This document shows, in pieces, positions 1-7,727 of a stretch of DNA of 51,517 nucleotides (position 1 is its first letter; every line of letters begins with the position of its first letter). The notes below the pieces were generated by a model. That model was not told the DNA's origin and made no database searches. It saw only the letters and a list, made by a program, of their open reading frames with translations. Both the position numbers and the translations under genes were made by a program. Location of the stretch: the NCBI GenBank assembly GCA_002414505.1, contig DHZF01000039.1, positions 1 through 51,517 on the forward strand, in the 5' to 3' direction. This DNA comes from Hyphomonas sp. UBA5111 (GTDB taxonomy: Bacteria; Pseudomonadota; Alphaproteobacteria; Caulobacterales; Hyphomonadaceae).

Positions 1-1001
1 GGGGCAAGCGCGGTGGCCAGCATATTCGCGCCTTCGGCATGGCTACGCTCATAATCCTGTGGGCCGGGCTGGCCTTCGGAGTTCGCTTTCACGAGGAAGC
101 CGCCGAAATCCGGCACATGGGTGTAGATCTCGTCCACCTTGGCCTGCCACCAGGCCTGTACCTCGGCGTCGCGCGGATCGGCAGTGTCGAGGCCGCCCAG
201 TTCCATCGGCGCAGAGAAGCGCGCGGTCAGATAGACCTTGATCCCATAGGGCCGGAAAATGTCTGCGAGGGCTGCGACCTTCTCAAGGTATGGCGCGGTC
301 AGCACGGTCGCGTCAGCGTTCACATTGGTCAGCGACACCCCATTGATGCCGATGGACGCATTGGCGCGGGCATAGTCGGTATATTTCGGATCGAGATAGT
401 CTGGCAGCCGGTGCCAGTCCCAGATCGACTGACCCGCATAGCCGCGCTCGACATGGCGATCCAGATTGTCCCAATGATTGAGCAGGCGCAGCTTGGTCTT
501 GGGACGTGAAATGACGTCGAGATCCGTGAGCGCCTCCCCGCGCGACATGCGCTGGAGATAGTCGAACGTGCCATAGAGGACGCCAAGGTCGGATTGTGCA
601 GCGATCAGTGTTACGCGCTTACCGTTCAGTTTCGTTGCCCGCAGGGCGAAGCCCTCGGCGCCAACGGTTTCAGTGGGTGGCAGGTCCGCCTCATCGACCG
701 CATCGGCGCAGTCCGCACTGGCCAGTACGAGCGTCCGGCTGCGCAGCCTGTCCGTGGATTGGAGGGAATTTCCCAGCAGGGACTCCGTGGCCCGGTCGAT
801 TTCCGCAAGCGCGGCCTGAAGCGTCTCCGACGGCTCAGCGCAGGCGGTCATCACATGGCGCGGCGCGGCGTCGGGCCTGGCCTCAAGCTGTTCATACCGA
901 AGCCAGAGTTCGTAGCCATCCTCTGCCACAGCCGGCAACACGCCGAAACCAATTGAAACCGAAATGAACAGACTAGCGACGCGCTTCAGCAGATTCTTCA
1001 C
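1..1001 (-). CDS. aguA: alpha-glucuronidase, GH67 (partial, 5' end)
   Basis: Read on the minus strand from a GTG at 1001 to the window edge, this gives about 333 residues with the 3' part missing. It opens with a Sec signal peptide (positive MKNLLKRV, hydrophobic stretch, LPAVAED cleavage region). GH67 family signatures follow: LLNHWDNLDRHVERGYAG, SIWDW, INGVSLTNVNA, and near the edge FLVKANSEGQPGP with HAEGANMLA. GH67 enzymes release 4-O-methyl-glucuronic acid from the ends of glucuronoxylo-oligosaccharides; here the enzyme is probably periplasmic. The Glu in SEGQPGP is likely the catalytic acid (inference), while the remaining catalytic acids would lie beyond the edge. The GTG start has AAGG four to seven bases upstream and gives the full signal peptide. 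A palindrome at 1064-1083 may be its operator. A xylan-use locus probably continues to the left. Confidence 0.9.
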   Translation of the reverse strand, partial: MKNLLKRVASLFISVSIGFGVLPAVAEDGYELWLRYEQLEARPDAAPRHVMTACAEPSETLQAALAEIDRATESLLGNSLQSTDRLRSRTLVLASADCADAVDEADLPPTETVGAEGFALRATKLNGKRVTLIAAQSDLGVLYGTFDYLQRMSRGEALTDLDVISRPKTKLRLLNHWDNLDRHVERGYAGQSIWDWHRLPDYLDPKYTDYARANASIGINGVSLTNVNADATVLTAPYLEKVAALADIFRPYGIKVYLTARFSAPMELGGLDTADPRDAEVQAWWQAKVDEIYTHVPDFGGFLVKANSEGQPGPQDYERSHAEGANMLATALA

Positions 1002-1063
1002 AACCCTTGACCCGTTTATATATCGGGAGGCGACTGCCGTACGGTCACCGCCCCCGAATGTTT

Positions 1064-1083
1064 GCGTTATCATTACCTAACGC
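1064..1083. promoter_or_regulatory. candidate operator upstream of the GH67 gene
   Basis: GCGTTA (1064-1069) and TAACGC (1078-1083) form a perfect 6-bp inverted repeat with an 8-bp spacer. Adding the flanks (TTGCGTTA against TAACGCGA) gives 7 of 8 matches. It lies about 63 bp upstream of the GH67 GTG start. A short palindrome CCGTACGG (1037-1044) sits between the two. The size and symmetry suit a LacI- or GntR-type repressor, but no regulator gene is adjacent within the window. Confidence 0.4.
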
Positions 1084-1101
1084 GACAGGCAGCATGTGTC
1101 A

Positions 1102-1125
1102 CCGCCCCTCTTTTCAGAGGGGCGG
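1102..1125 (-). terminator. hairpin 3' of putP, candidate terminator
   Basis: CCGCCCCTCT (1102-1111) pairs perfectly with AGAGGGGCGG (1116-1125) across a 4-nt loop, 8 bp after the putP stop codon on the minus strand. There is no long T tract after it in the direction of transcription. It is therefore a strong stem that could act as a terminator or as a 3'-end stabiliser. Confidence 0.5.
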
Positions 1126-1132
1126 CACCAGA

Positions 1133-2698
1133 TCAGGAGGCGTCGTTCATCACCTCGCTCATATCATCAAACCCTGCGGCCACTTTCGGCTTCACCGAGC
1201 GGCCGATCACGCTGACAAGATAGGCTGCGAGGCCTGACAGCAGGAAGCCGGGGATCATGGCATAGACGAGGGATTCGAGTGGCACCGCGCCGCCGCCTTC
1301 CACAGGCAGGAGCGGCGCATAGAGCCAGACCAGTACCGTCACCGCGCCGACGATCATGCCGGCGAGCGCGCCGTCACGCGTCAGTCCGCGCCAGAACAGG
1401 CTGAGCAGGATGATCGGGCCGAAAGCAGAGCCAAAGCCGGCCCAGGCATTCGACACAAGATCAAGGATATTGCTGTTCGGATCGAAGGCGAGCGCAATCG
1501 CAACCAGGCTGACCACAACCGTCGCGATCCGGCCGATCATGACCAATTCCGACTGGGAGGCTTCGCGCCGGAAGAAGGTCTTGTAGACGTCTTCGGTGAT
1601 TGAGCTGGAAGACACGAGCAGCTGCGAGGAGATCGTGCTCATGATCGCGGCGAGAATGGCCGCCAGCAGGAAACCGGCAATCAGCGGATGGAAGATGATC
1701 TGCGACAGCAGGATAAAGATGGCTTCAGAATCCGTCAGCTGGGCGCTGAGCTCATGTTGCTGGACATAGGCTACGCCGACCGCGCCGACGAACACGGCGC
1801 CGATGACGGTCACGAGCATCCAGCTCATGCCTATGAGGCGGGCCGTCTTGATATCCTTGAGCGACCGGATGGCCATGAAGCGTACGATGATGTGCGGCTG
1901 ACCGAAATAACCGAGGCCCCAGGCCAGCAGGGAGATGAGACCGAGCACGGTCATACCCTCTGGCCACATGTCGAAGAACTGACTGCGCGACGGCCCGGTC
2001 GCCCCGCTGTCGGCATTCACATAGGCCGGCGCATCCATGATGGCGCTTTCCATGCCGCTCCAGCCCCCGACCACGAAAAACGCGATCACGGGCACCAGAA
2101 TGAGCGCGATGAACATGATGCAGCCCTGCACGAAGTCCGTCAGGCTGACGGCAAGGAAGCCGCCGATCACCGTATAGGCAAGGACGACACCGGCTGTGAC
2201 GAACAGGCCAAGCTGGTAGTTCAGACCAAAGGCCGACTCAAACAGCTTGCCGCCTGCAACGATGCCGGACGAGGTATAGACGGTGAAGAAGACAATAATC
2301 ACGAGCGCAGAAATCGTGCGCAGAGCGTGGCTTGTATCGTGAAAACGATTCTCGAAGAAATCCGGAATGGTGATCGAGTCATCGGCCATTTCGGTATAAA
2401 TACGCAGGCGCGGCGCGACGAAGCGGTAGTTGAGATAAGCGCCGACCGTCAGGCCGACTGCGATCCAGGCCGCTGAAAAGCCGCTCACATAGATGGCGCC
2501 AGGCAAGCCCATCAGCATCCAGCCACTCATGTCAGACGCGCCAGCAGAGAGAGCACCGACGGCCGGGTGGAGGTTACGTCCGCCCAGCATGTATTCGGAT
2601 ACGTCGCTCGTGGACTCCTTGTAGGCATATAGTCCGATGGCCATCATCAGGACGAAATACGCCCCGAGAGAAATCATTTCGGGAACGCTGATTGTCAT
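1133..2698 (-). CDS. putP: sodium/proline symporter PutP
   Basis: A 521-residue polytopic inner-membrane protein of the sodium:solute symporter family (E. coli PutP has 502). The N-terminal GALSAGASDMSGWMLMGLPGA segment matches the PutP sodium/proline-binding signature. Later family landmarks include the IPDFFENRF loop and the long LAAILAAIMSTISSQLLVSSSSITEDVYK helix. It should import proline coupled to sodium. It is the last gene of a minus-strand run proC-proA-putP, 69 bp after proA, so proline synthesis and uptake may be co-transcribed. The ATG at 2698 begins at the expected family N-terminus, with GAGA a few bases upstream. No putA (proline catabolism) gene is in the window, so a biosynthetic or osmoprotective role fits better than catabolism (inference). 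Confidence 0.92.
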   Translation of the reverse strand: MTISVPEMISLGAYFVLMMAIGLYAYKESTSDVSEYMLGGRNLHPAVGALSAGASDMSGWMLMGLPGAIYVSGFSAAWIAVGLTVGAYLNYRFVAPRLRIYTEMADDSITIPDFFENRFHDTSHALRTISALVIIVFFTVYTSSGIVAGGKLFESAFGLNYQLGLFVTAGVVLAYTVIGGFLAVSLTDFVQGCIMFIALILVPVIAFFVVGGWSGMESAIMDAPAYVNADSGATGPSRSQFFDMWPEGMTVLGLISLLAWGLGYFGQPHIIVRFMAIRSLKDIKTARLIGMSWMLVTVIGAVFVGAVGVAYVQQHELSAQLTDSEAIFILLSQIIFHPLIAGFLLAAILAAIMSTISSQLLVSSSSITEDVYKTFFRREASQSELVMIGRIATVVVSLVAIALAFDPNSNILDLVSNAWAGFGSAFGPIILLSLFWRGLTRDGALAGMIVGAVTVLVWLYAPLLPVEGGGAVPLESLVYAMIPGFLLSGLAAYLVSVIGRSVKPKVAAGFDDMSEVMNDAS

Positions 2699-2767
2699 AT
2701 GTGTCTCGCTGTCCTCGTATATTACGGAAAAGCGCGCCCCCCGTGGCCGCGCATCAGATGTTCGTAT

Positions 2768-4030
2768 CTACGGCCGGGTCTGGCCGTTGCCATGTACCAG
2801 ATATTTGAAACTGGTCAGTTGCTCCAGACCCACCGGTCCACGCGCATGCATCTTGCCGGTCGCGATGCCGATCTCTGCGCCCATGCCAAACTCTCCCCCA
2901 TCGGAGAATTGGGTCGAGGCATTGTGCATGACGACCGCGCTGTCGATGGACGTCATGAAGCGGCGGGCCGCGTCCTGGTCTTCTGTCAGGATGGCGTCCG
3001 TGTGGCCCGAAGAGTGCTCGCTGACAAAGCTGATGGCCTCATCCAACCCGTCCACGACTTTGACTGACGCAATCGTGTCGAGATATTCCGTTGACCAATC
3101 TTCCTCGGTCGCTTCGTCCAGGCTTGGCTCGATGGCGCGCGCTTCGGCATCGCCGCGCAGCTCGCACCCTTCCATGATCTTCACCAGTCGGGGAATGACG
3201 GCACCAGCAATGGCGCGGTCCACCACGATACTCTCGGTCGCGCCGCAAACACCGGTGCGGCGCAGCTTGGCGTTGCGGACAACATCCAGCGCCTTGTCGA
3301 TATCGGCATCGGCGTGGATGTAGCTGTGGCAGTTGCCGTCAAGATGGAGCAGCGTCGGCACCTTGGCTTCGTCGCGCACCAGTTCGACCAAGCCGCGCCC
3401 GCCGCGTGGAATGACGAGATCAACATAGTCGACGGCATGCAGCAGCGCGGTCACGGCGTTGCGGTCGGTGGTTTCAACTGTCTGAACAGCACCCTTTGGC
3501 AAACCAGCGGCTTCGAGCCCGGTCTGCATACAGGCCACAATCTCGCGCGTTGAATTCTTGCTTTCCGAGCCGCCGCGCAGGATCACGGCATTGCCGGATT
3601 TCAGGCATAGCGCACTGGCATCGGCGCCGACATTCGGACGGGATTCATAGATCATCCCGATTACGCCAATCGGCACGGCGACGCGCTCAATGGTCAGGCC
3701 ATTCGGGCGCTCAGTGGTCGAGAGCAACCGCCCGACCGGGTCCGGCAGTTCGGCAATCTGTTCCAGAGCGCTCGCCATCGCCTCGACTCGGTCATCTGTG
3801 AGACGCAGCCGGTCGATGAAAGACTCTGGCCGACTGTCGCCGACGCTGTCGACATCTTCCTTGTTGGCGGCAAGCAGGCCCGCTTTTGCCTCGCGCAAAG
3901 CCTTGGCGGATGCGCGGAGGGCCTCATTCTTCTGCTCGGTCGTTGCCGTCAGCAAGGCCTTGGCAGCGTCGCGGGCGTTCTGGCCGAGGCCGGAAATGTA
4001 TGCGTTCAAACGGGAATCCAATGTGGTCAC
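2768..4030 (-). CDS. proA: gamma-glutamyl phosphate reductase ProA
   Basis: A 420-residue cytoplasmic enzyme, full length for the family. It reduces gamma-glutamyl phosphate with NADPH to glutamate-5-semialdehyde, the second step of proline synthesis. The aldehyde-dehydrogenase-like fold is visible in order: [47 protein letters not shown], then [10 protein letters not shown] with the catalytic cysteine at about residue 262. The C-terminal [30 protein letters not shown] is typical of ProA. It follows proC by 31 bp on the same strand, so the two are probably one transcript. ProB, which makes its channelled substrate, is divergent on the other side of proC. Confidence 0.97.
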   Translation of the reverse strand: MTTLDSRLNAYISGLGQNARDAAKALLTATTEQKNEALRASAKALREAKAGLLAANKEDVDSVGDSRPESFIDRLRLTDDRVEAMASALEQIAELPDPVGRLLSTTERPNGLTIERVAVPIGVIGMIYESRPNVGADASALCLKSGNAVILRGGSESKNSTREIVACMQTGLEAAGLPKGAVQTVETTDRNAVTALLHAVDYVDLVIPRGGRGLVELVRDEAKVPTLLHLDGNCHSYIHADADIDKALDVVRNAKLRRTGVCGATESIVVDRAIAGAVIPRLVKIMEGCELRGDAEARAIEPSLDEATEEDWSTEYLDTIASVKVVDGLDEAISFVSEHSSGHTDAILTEDQDAARRFMTSIDSAVVMHNASTQFSDGGEFGMGAEIGIATGKMHARGPVGLEQLTSFKYLVHGNGQTRP

Positions 4031-4061
4031 GTTTCGTCCTTCATGGTTCGTGTTCGGGGGC

Positions 4062-4841
4062 CTAGCGCAGCTCGATTGCGCGCTTGTAGGCCGCCTCGGT
4101 GGTGGCTTTCAGGAGGTCCGACAGCTTGCCGTCTCCGTTCAGGGCCTTCAGGCCCGCTTCGGTCGTGCCATTCTTGCTGGTCACGGAATTGCGGAGATTT
4201 TCCGGAGTGTCGCCGGTTTCGAGGATCATGCGGATGGAGCCATCCAGCGTGCCGAGCACAAGATCGCTGGCCTGTTCGTCACTGAAGCCGAGTTCCTTGG
4301 CCGCCTCGATATAGGCGCGAGCCATCTCGAAAACATAACCGGGCCCGCTCCCCGCGACGGCCGTTACCCGGTCGATCTGGTCTTCATCATCAACCCACAC
4401 AGCCGTGCCTGCAGCCTGCATCAGCGTCTCGACGGCGCTCTTATGGTCGGTGCTTGCGTCATCACTGGCATATAGGCCGGCGACCCCGGCCCCGATGGCG
4501 GATGGCAGATTCGGCATGATCCGGATGATCGGGTAGCCCGGCAAGGTCGCCTGGAGGCGTTTCACCGAACATCCGGCGGCGATGGAGGCAACAGCTCCAT
4601 CCTGATTGATCGCGTCCTTATAGGCGGGCAAGATCTCGTCCACCATCTGCGGCTTGATCGCGACAATCAGCAGATCGAACTTTTCGTCTCCAAGTGCGTT
4701 GATATCCTTGAACAGGCGGGCGCCTTCCATCGGCTGGTCCAGGAAAGGGTCGACAATGGTGAATTCACCCTCAGTCGCGCGCATCCACTGCGTCAGCAGG
4801 GCGCCGCCCATCTTTCCACATCCAACGAGAAGTACCTTCAT
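4062..4841 (-). CDS. proC: pyrroline-5-carboxylate reductase ProC
   Basis: A 259-residue protein; family members are about 260-280. It catalyses the NAD(P)H-dependent reduction of pyrroline-5-carboxylate to proline, the last step of the pathway. The N-terminal Rossmann motif is [31 protein letters not shown] and the ProC signature [27 protein letters not shown] follow. The C-terminal helices carry [20 protein letters not shown]. It is the first gene of the minus-strand run proC-proA-putP and faces proB head-to-head over a 212-bp control region. Confidence 0.96.
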   Translation of the reverse strand: MKVLLVGCGKMGGALLTQWMRATEGEFTIVDPFLDQPMEGARLFKDINALGDEKFDLLIVAIKPQMVDEILPAYKDAINQDGAVASIAAGCSVKRLQATLPGYPIIRIMPNLPSAIGAGVAGLYASDDASTDHKSAVETLMQAAGTAVWVDDEDQIDRVTAVAGSGPGYVFEMARAYIEAAKELGFSDEQASDLVLGTLDGSIRMILETGDTPENLRNSVTSKNGTTEAGLKALNGDGKLSDLLKATTEAAYKRAIELR

Positions 4842-5053
4842 ACCTTAATGTTCCTTTGTCCGCCTGATCCGCGAGATAATGATATTTGTTTAGAATTCAA
4901 ACAATCCATTACAGATACTCAAGGTTCCAGCCGATGCCACAATGTGTCCCAATTTCCTTGTTTGAGGTCCCTTCAAACAGGGTATCGGGACGCTAAAGAA
5001 AGTCTCAAGGTATTTTGTAAGCTAATTATTTGCATCGTAACCCAAACCTTCTT
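4842..5053. promoter_or_regulatory. divergent proC/proB control region with two related palindromes
   Basis: This 212-bp region separates the proC and proB start codons. It is clearly A+T-richer than the genes. It holds TTGTTT (4886-4891) with AAACAA (4899-4904) around a GAATTC core. It also holds a perfect 7-bp inverted repeat TGTTTGA-N7-TCAAACA (4959-4979). Both contain TGTTT on the left and TCAAACA on the right, so they may be two sites for one regulator of proline synthesis. I do not recognise the regulator and cannot place -35/-10 boxes with confidence. Confidence 0.45.
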
Positions 5054-6250
5054 ATGTCCGCCCCTAAGCAACCACCGGAGCCTAATTTGCCTTCCAAGAA
5101 ACGCATCGTCGTGAAAATCGGATCAAGCCTGCTTGCCAATCCAGACCTTCTCACACCGCGCTGGGCATTCATACAACGGCTGCTTGAAGACATCACCAAA
5201 TTGCGGAGTGATGGATATGAAGTCGTGCTGTGTTCGTCTGGCGCTGTCGCGCTTGGCTTGAACATGCTCAACGAAAAGCCGGAAACCGCCGGACTGCGCG
5301 ACAAGCAGGCCGCCGCCGCATGTGGCATGCCGCTGCTGCTGAATGCCTACAAGCAAGTTGCGCACGAGTTCGGATTTGACATCGCCCAGGTCCTCGTGAC
5401 CCTCCAGGATATGGAGGAGCGCAAGCGCTTCCTGAACACCAAGAACACTGTCCACCGCCTGTTGCAGGGCGACATCCTGCCAATCGTGAACGAGAACGAT
5501 TCGATCACGACCGAGGAAATCCGCGTGGGCGACAATGACCGTCTTGCTGCGAAAGTCGCCCAGATGATCCAGGCGGATCATCTCGTGATCCTCACCTGCA
5601 TCGACGGCCTCTACGACAAGAACCCGGAAGAGCCCGGCGCGAAACTGGTCGAGGAAGTCCACGATGTAAGTGAGTATATCGCCGTCACCGAGGGCACGAG
5701 CAGCCTCGGCAGCGGCGGCATGCTGACCAAGATGCAGGCCGCCAATATGGCCCAGAATGCCGGGTGCACGACGCTGATCGCCAATGGCGAGCATGAAGCG
5801 CCGGTCTCATCCGTACTCTATAATGAGCGCCCGCATACCAAATGCCTGGCCCATACAAAGCCTGCCTCGGCATGGGCCGCATGGCTGACGGATCGTCTGC
5901 AGATTGCCGGCAGCATCGTTATCCGTGATGAACTGGCCAACAGCCTGTCCGATAGCCCGGAACATGTGCTGCATGAGGACATCAAGTCCATTCAGGGCCA
6001 GTACGTCAAAGGCGACGTCATTCACGTCTATGACGAAAGCGGCGCGGAAATCGCGCGCGGCATGACCAATTTCTCGTCAGAGGAAACCATGGTGCTGGCG
6101 CGCCATCCGGAAATCTCGCCCAAGGAACTGCTGGGCTACCAGACGGGCGGCACTGTCATCAGTCGCGAAAACCTGATTGTGCTCGAAGATCGTCACCTGC
6201 TCTGGGATAAACCGGATCAGGAAACCATGGTCGAGGTCTCCGAGACCTGA
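5054..6250 (+). CDS. proB: glutamate 5-kinase ProB
   Basis: A 398-residue cytoplasmic kinase that phosphorylates glutamate at the gamma-carboxyl, the first and usually proline-inhibited step of proline synthesis. The amino-acid-kinase domain runs from KKRIVVKIGSSLLANPD through VVLCSSGAVALG, LPIVNENDSI and NDRLAAKVAQMIQADHLVILTCIDGLYDKNP to GSGGMLTKMQAANMAQNAGC. A PUA domain occupies roughly the last 110 residues (GSIVIRDELANSL, VYDESGAEIARGM). The ATG at 5054 (MSAPKQPP) is preferred over a TTG at 5030; no clear Shine-Dalgarno sequence precedes either. The gene ends one base before the convergent marR stop codon. Confidence 0.95.
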   Translation: MSAPKQPPEPNLPSKKRIVVKIGSSLLANPDLLTPRWAFIQRLLEDITKLRSDGYEVVLCSSGAVALGLNMLNEKPETAGLRDKQAAAACGMPLLLNAYKQVAHEFGFDIAQVLVTLQDMEERKRFLNTKNTVHRLLQGDILPIVNENDSITTEEIRVGDNDRLAAKVAQMIQADHLVILTCIDGLYDKNPEEPGAKLVEEVHDVSEYIAVTEGTSSLGSGGMLTKMQAANMAQNAGCTTLIANGEHEAPVSSVLYNERPHTKCLAHTKPASAWAAWLTDRLQIAGSIVIRDELANSLSDSPEHVLHEDIKSIQGQYVKGDVIHVYDESGAEIARGMTNFSSEETMVLARHPEISPKELLGYQTGGTVISRENLIVLEDRHLLWDKPDQETMVEVSET

Positions 6251-6727
6251 TCAGTCTTCCTTCTGGAGATCTCCGACTTCCAGAATCGGCGCGGCATCGA
6301 GGCTGCCGGCATTCATCATGGCGGCGAGCCGCTGAACCGATGAGATGAGCAGGCTCTGCTCCCATAATTCAAGCGAATCGAAGCGCTTCAGGAACCCTTC
6401 CTGAAGCGCTTCGGGCGCTTCTTCGAGGCTCATGCGTCCGGCCGCTGTAATCACGACGTCGACTGCGCGGCGGTCGGTTTCGTTCTTCTGCCGCTCGACC
6501 AGGCCCGCTGCTTCCAGACGATCGACGATCGACGTGATCGTGGCTTGCGACAGGTGAACCTGCCGGGCAATTTCGGACGGCTTGACCGATCCCGCACTCG
6601 ACAGGGTCTGGAGCACCATCAATTGTGGTGCCGTCAGGCCGGTCGTTTTTGCCAGCCGCTTCGAATTCAGATCGATGGCGCGCGTAATTTGGCGGATCGC
6701 GGTCAGCAGCTGTGTATGTTTGGCCAT
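6251..6727 (-). CDS. MarR-family transcriptional regulator
   Basis: A 158-residue winged-helix regulator. The HTH and wing read LTAPQLMVLQTLSSAGSVKPSEIARQVHLSQATITSIVDRLEAAGLVERQKNETDRRAVDVVIT, the canonical MarR core with the DRR wing motif. The ATG at 6727 (MAKHTQLL) is preferred over an upstream TTG at 6751 because it matches the usual family length and has AGG/AAGG just upstream. It is divergent from the crotonase gene, and a TTGC-N7-GCAA palindrome at 6754-6768 sits between them. It may repress itself and the crotonase (inference). The ligand cannot be told from sequence. Its 3' end abuts the proB stop codon. Confidence 0.9.
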   Translation of the reverse strand: MAKHTQLLTAIRQITRAIDLNSKRLAKTTGLTAPQLMVLQTLSSAGSVKPSEIARQVHLSQATITSIVDRLEAAGLVERQKNETDRRAVDVVITAAGRMSLEEAPEALQEGFLKRFDSLELWEQSLLISSVQRLAAMMNAGSLDAAPILEVGDLQKED

Positions 6728-6753
6728 AACCTTACCTAAAGAGACAGCCAAGC

Positions 6754-6768
6754 TTGCGTCAATTGCAA
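6754..6768. promoter_or_regulatory. candidate MarR operator
   Basis: TTGC (6754-6757) and GCAA (6765-6768) form a TTGC-N7-GCAA palindrome 27 bp upstream of the MarR start codon, in the divergent space toward the crotonase. The 11-mer GTCAATTGCAA inside it recurs at 38993-39003 upstream of the siderophore receptor. MarR proteins commonly autoregulate through such sites. Confidence 0.4.
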
Positions 6769-6937
6769 CAACTGCCGAGAAATCAGGGACTTGAAGTGGC
6801 AGGAGCGGTTTGCCCGCCTCCTTGGCTGTTGCAAAAAGCCAGGCCGGACTAGCGGAATGAGCATTGCTCCCCTACAGCGATGGAAAGCATTGCAGGGCGC
6901 AGCAAGCGCCCATCACGACACTTTCCGAGGACGCAGC

Positions 6938-7723
6938 ATGACTTCCCAACGCATTCGCATCGACGTCTCAGACGGGATCGGCGAACTGATCCTCAACAAG
7001 CCGGAACGGCGCAACGCCCTGTCGAGCGACATGTGGGAAGCAATCCCCGGCCTTGTGAAGCAGCTGGAAACGGATCCCGGCGTCATGGTGGTCGTCCTTC
7101 ATGGCGGGACGGCAGGTGCCTTTGCGGCGGGCGCGGACATATCCGAGTTCGAAACCATCTATGCGACACCGGAAAGCGCCGAACATTCGGCCAATCTGAT
7201 TTCAGACGCCGTCACAAGCCTCGCCAAATGCGCCAAGCCGGTCATTGCGGCGATTGAAGGCGCCTGCGTCGGCGGTGGGGTCAGCCTGGCCCTGACGACC
7301 GACATTCGCATTGCTGGCAAGGGATCGAAATTCGGCGTACCGCCCGCCAAGTTGGGCCTCGTCTATCCCGTCGATGATACAAGGCGGCTGATCGAAACCG
7401 TCGGCGTGCCGGCCGCGAAGGACATGCTATTGACCGGCCGGCTCTTCGACTGCGACGAAGCCCACCGGATCGGGCTGGTCACGCATATTGCCGAGCGCGG
7501 AACGGCCTTGCAAATGGCGCGCGACACCGCCCGCCAGATTGCTGCCAACTCGCTTTGGTCGCACGGCGCCATGAAGCGCACATTCGAGGCGGTAAAGGCG
7601 GGCTGGCGGGATGACAGCCCCGAAGCCAAAGCGCTGTTTCTGGAGAGTTTCGAGAATGTCGATTTCCAGGAAGGCTACAGCGCTTTCCTGGAGAAACGTC
7701 CGGCCAAATTCACCTGGCGCTGA
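6938..7723 (+). CDS. crotonase-family protein (enoyl-CoA hydratase/isomerase-like), atypical active site
   Basis: A 261-residue crotonase-fold protein. The oxyanion-hole segments are present (AGAFAAGADISEF and GACVGGGVSLAL), so it should bind an acyl-CoA thioester. In standard enoyl-CoA hydratase the two catalytic glutamates lie in GGGCELA and QPEI-type motifs; here those positions read GGGVSLA and GVPPAK, so both are missing. Classical hydration is therefore doubtful. Isomerase, decarboxylase or thioesterase-like chemistry is possible. The end RPAKFTWR is typical of the family. The ATG at 6938 has GAGGA seven bases upstream and fits the family start; in-frame sequence upstream lacks crotonase character. 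It is divergent from the MarR gene and ends 4 bp from the convergent tolC-like gene. Confidence 0.85.
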   Translation: MTSQRIRIDVSDGIGELILNKPERRNALSSDMWEAIPGLVKQLETDPGVMVVVLHGGTAGAFAAGADISEFETIYATPESAEHSANLISDAVTSLAKCAKPVIAAIEGACVGGGVSLALTTDIRIAGKGSKFGVPPAKLGLVYPVDDTRRLIETVGVPAAKDMLLTGRLFDCDEAHRIGLVTHIAERGTALQMARDTARQIAANSLWSHGAMKRTFEAVKAGWRDDSPEAKALFLESFENVDFQEGYSAFLEKRPAKFTWR

Positions 7724-7727
7724 ACCG

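Noticed and set aside
1688..2476. Long open frame (262 codons) on the plus strand inside putP
   Set aside because: Low-complexity His/Asp/Glu-rich translation typical of an antisense shadow; putP on the other strand has full family similarity.
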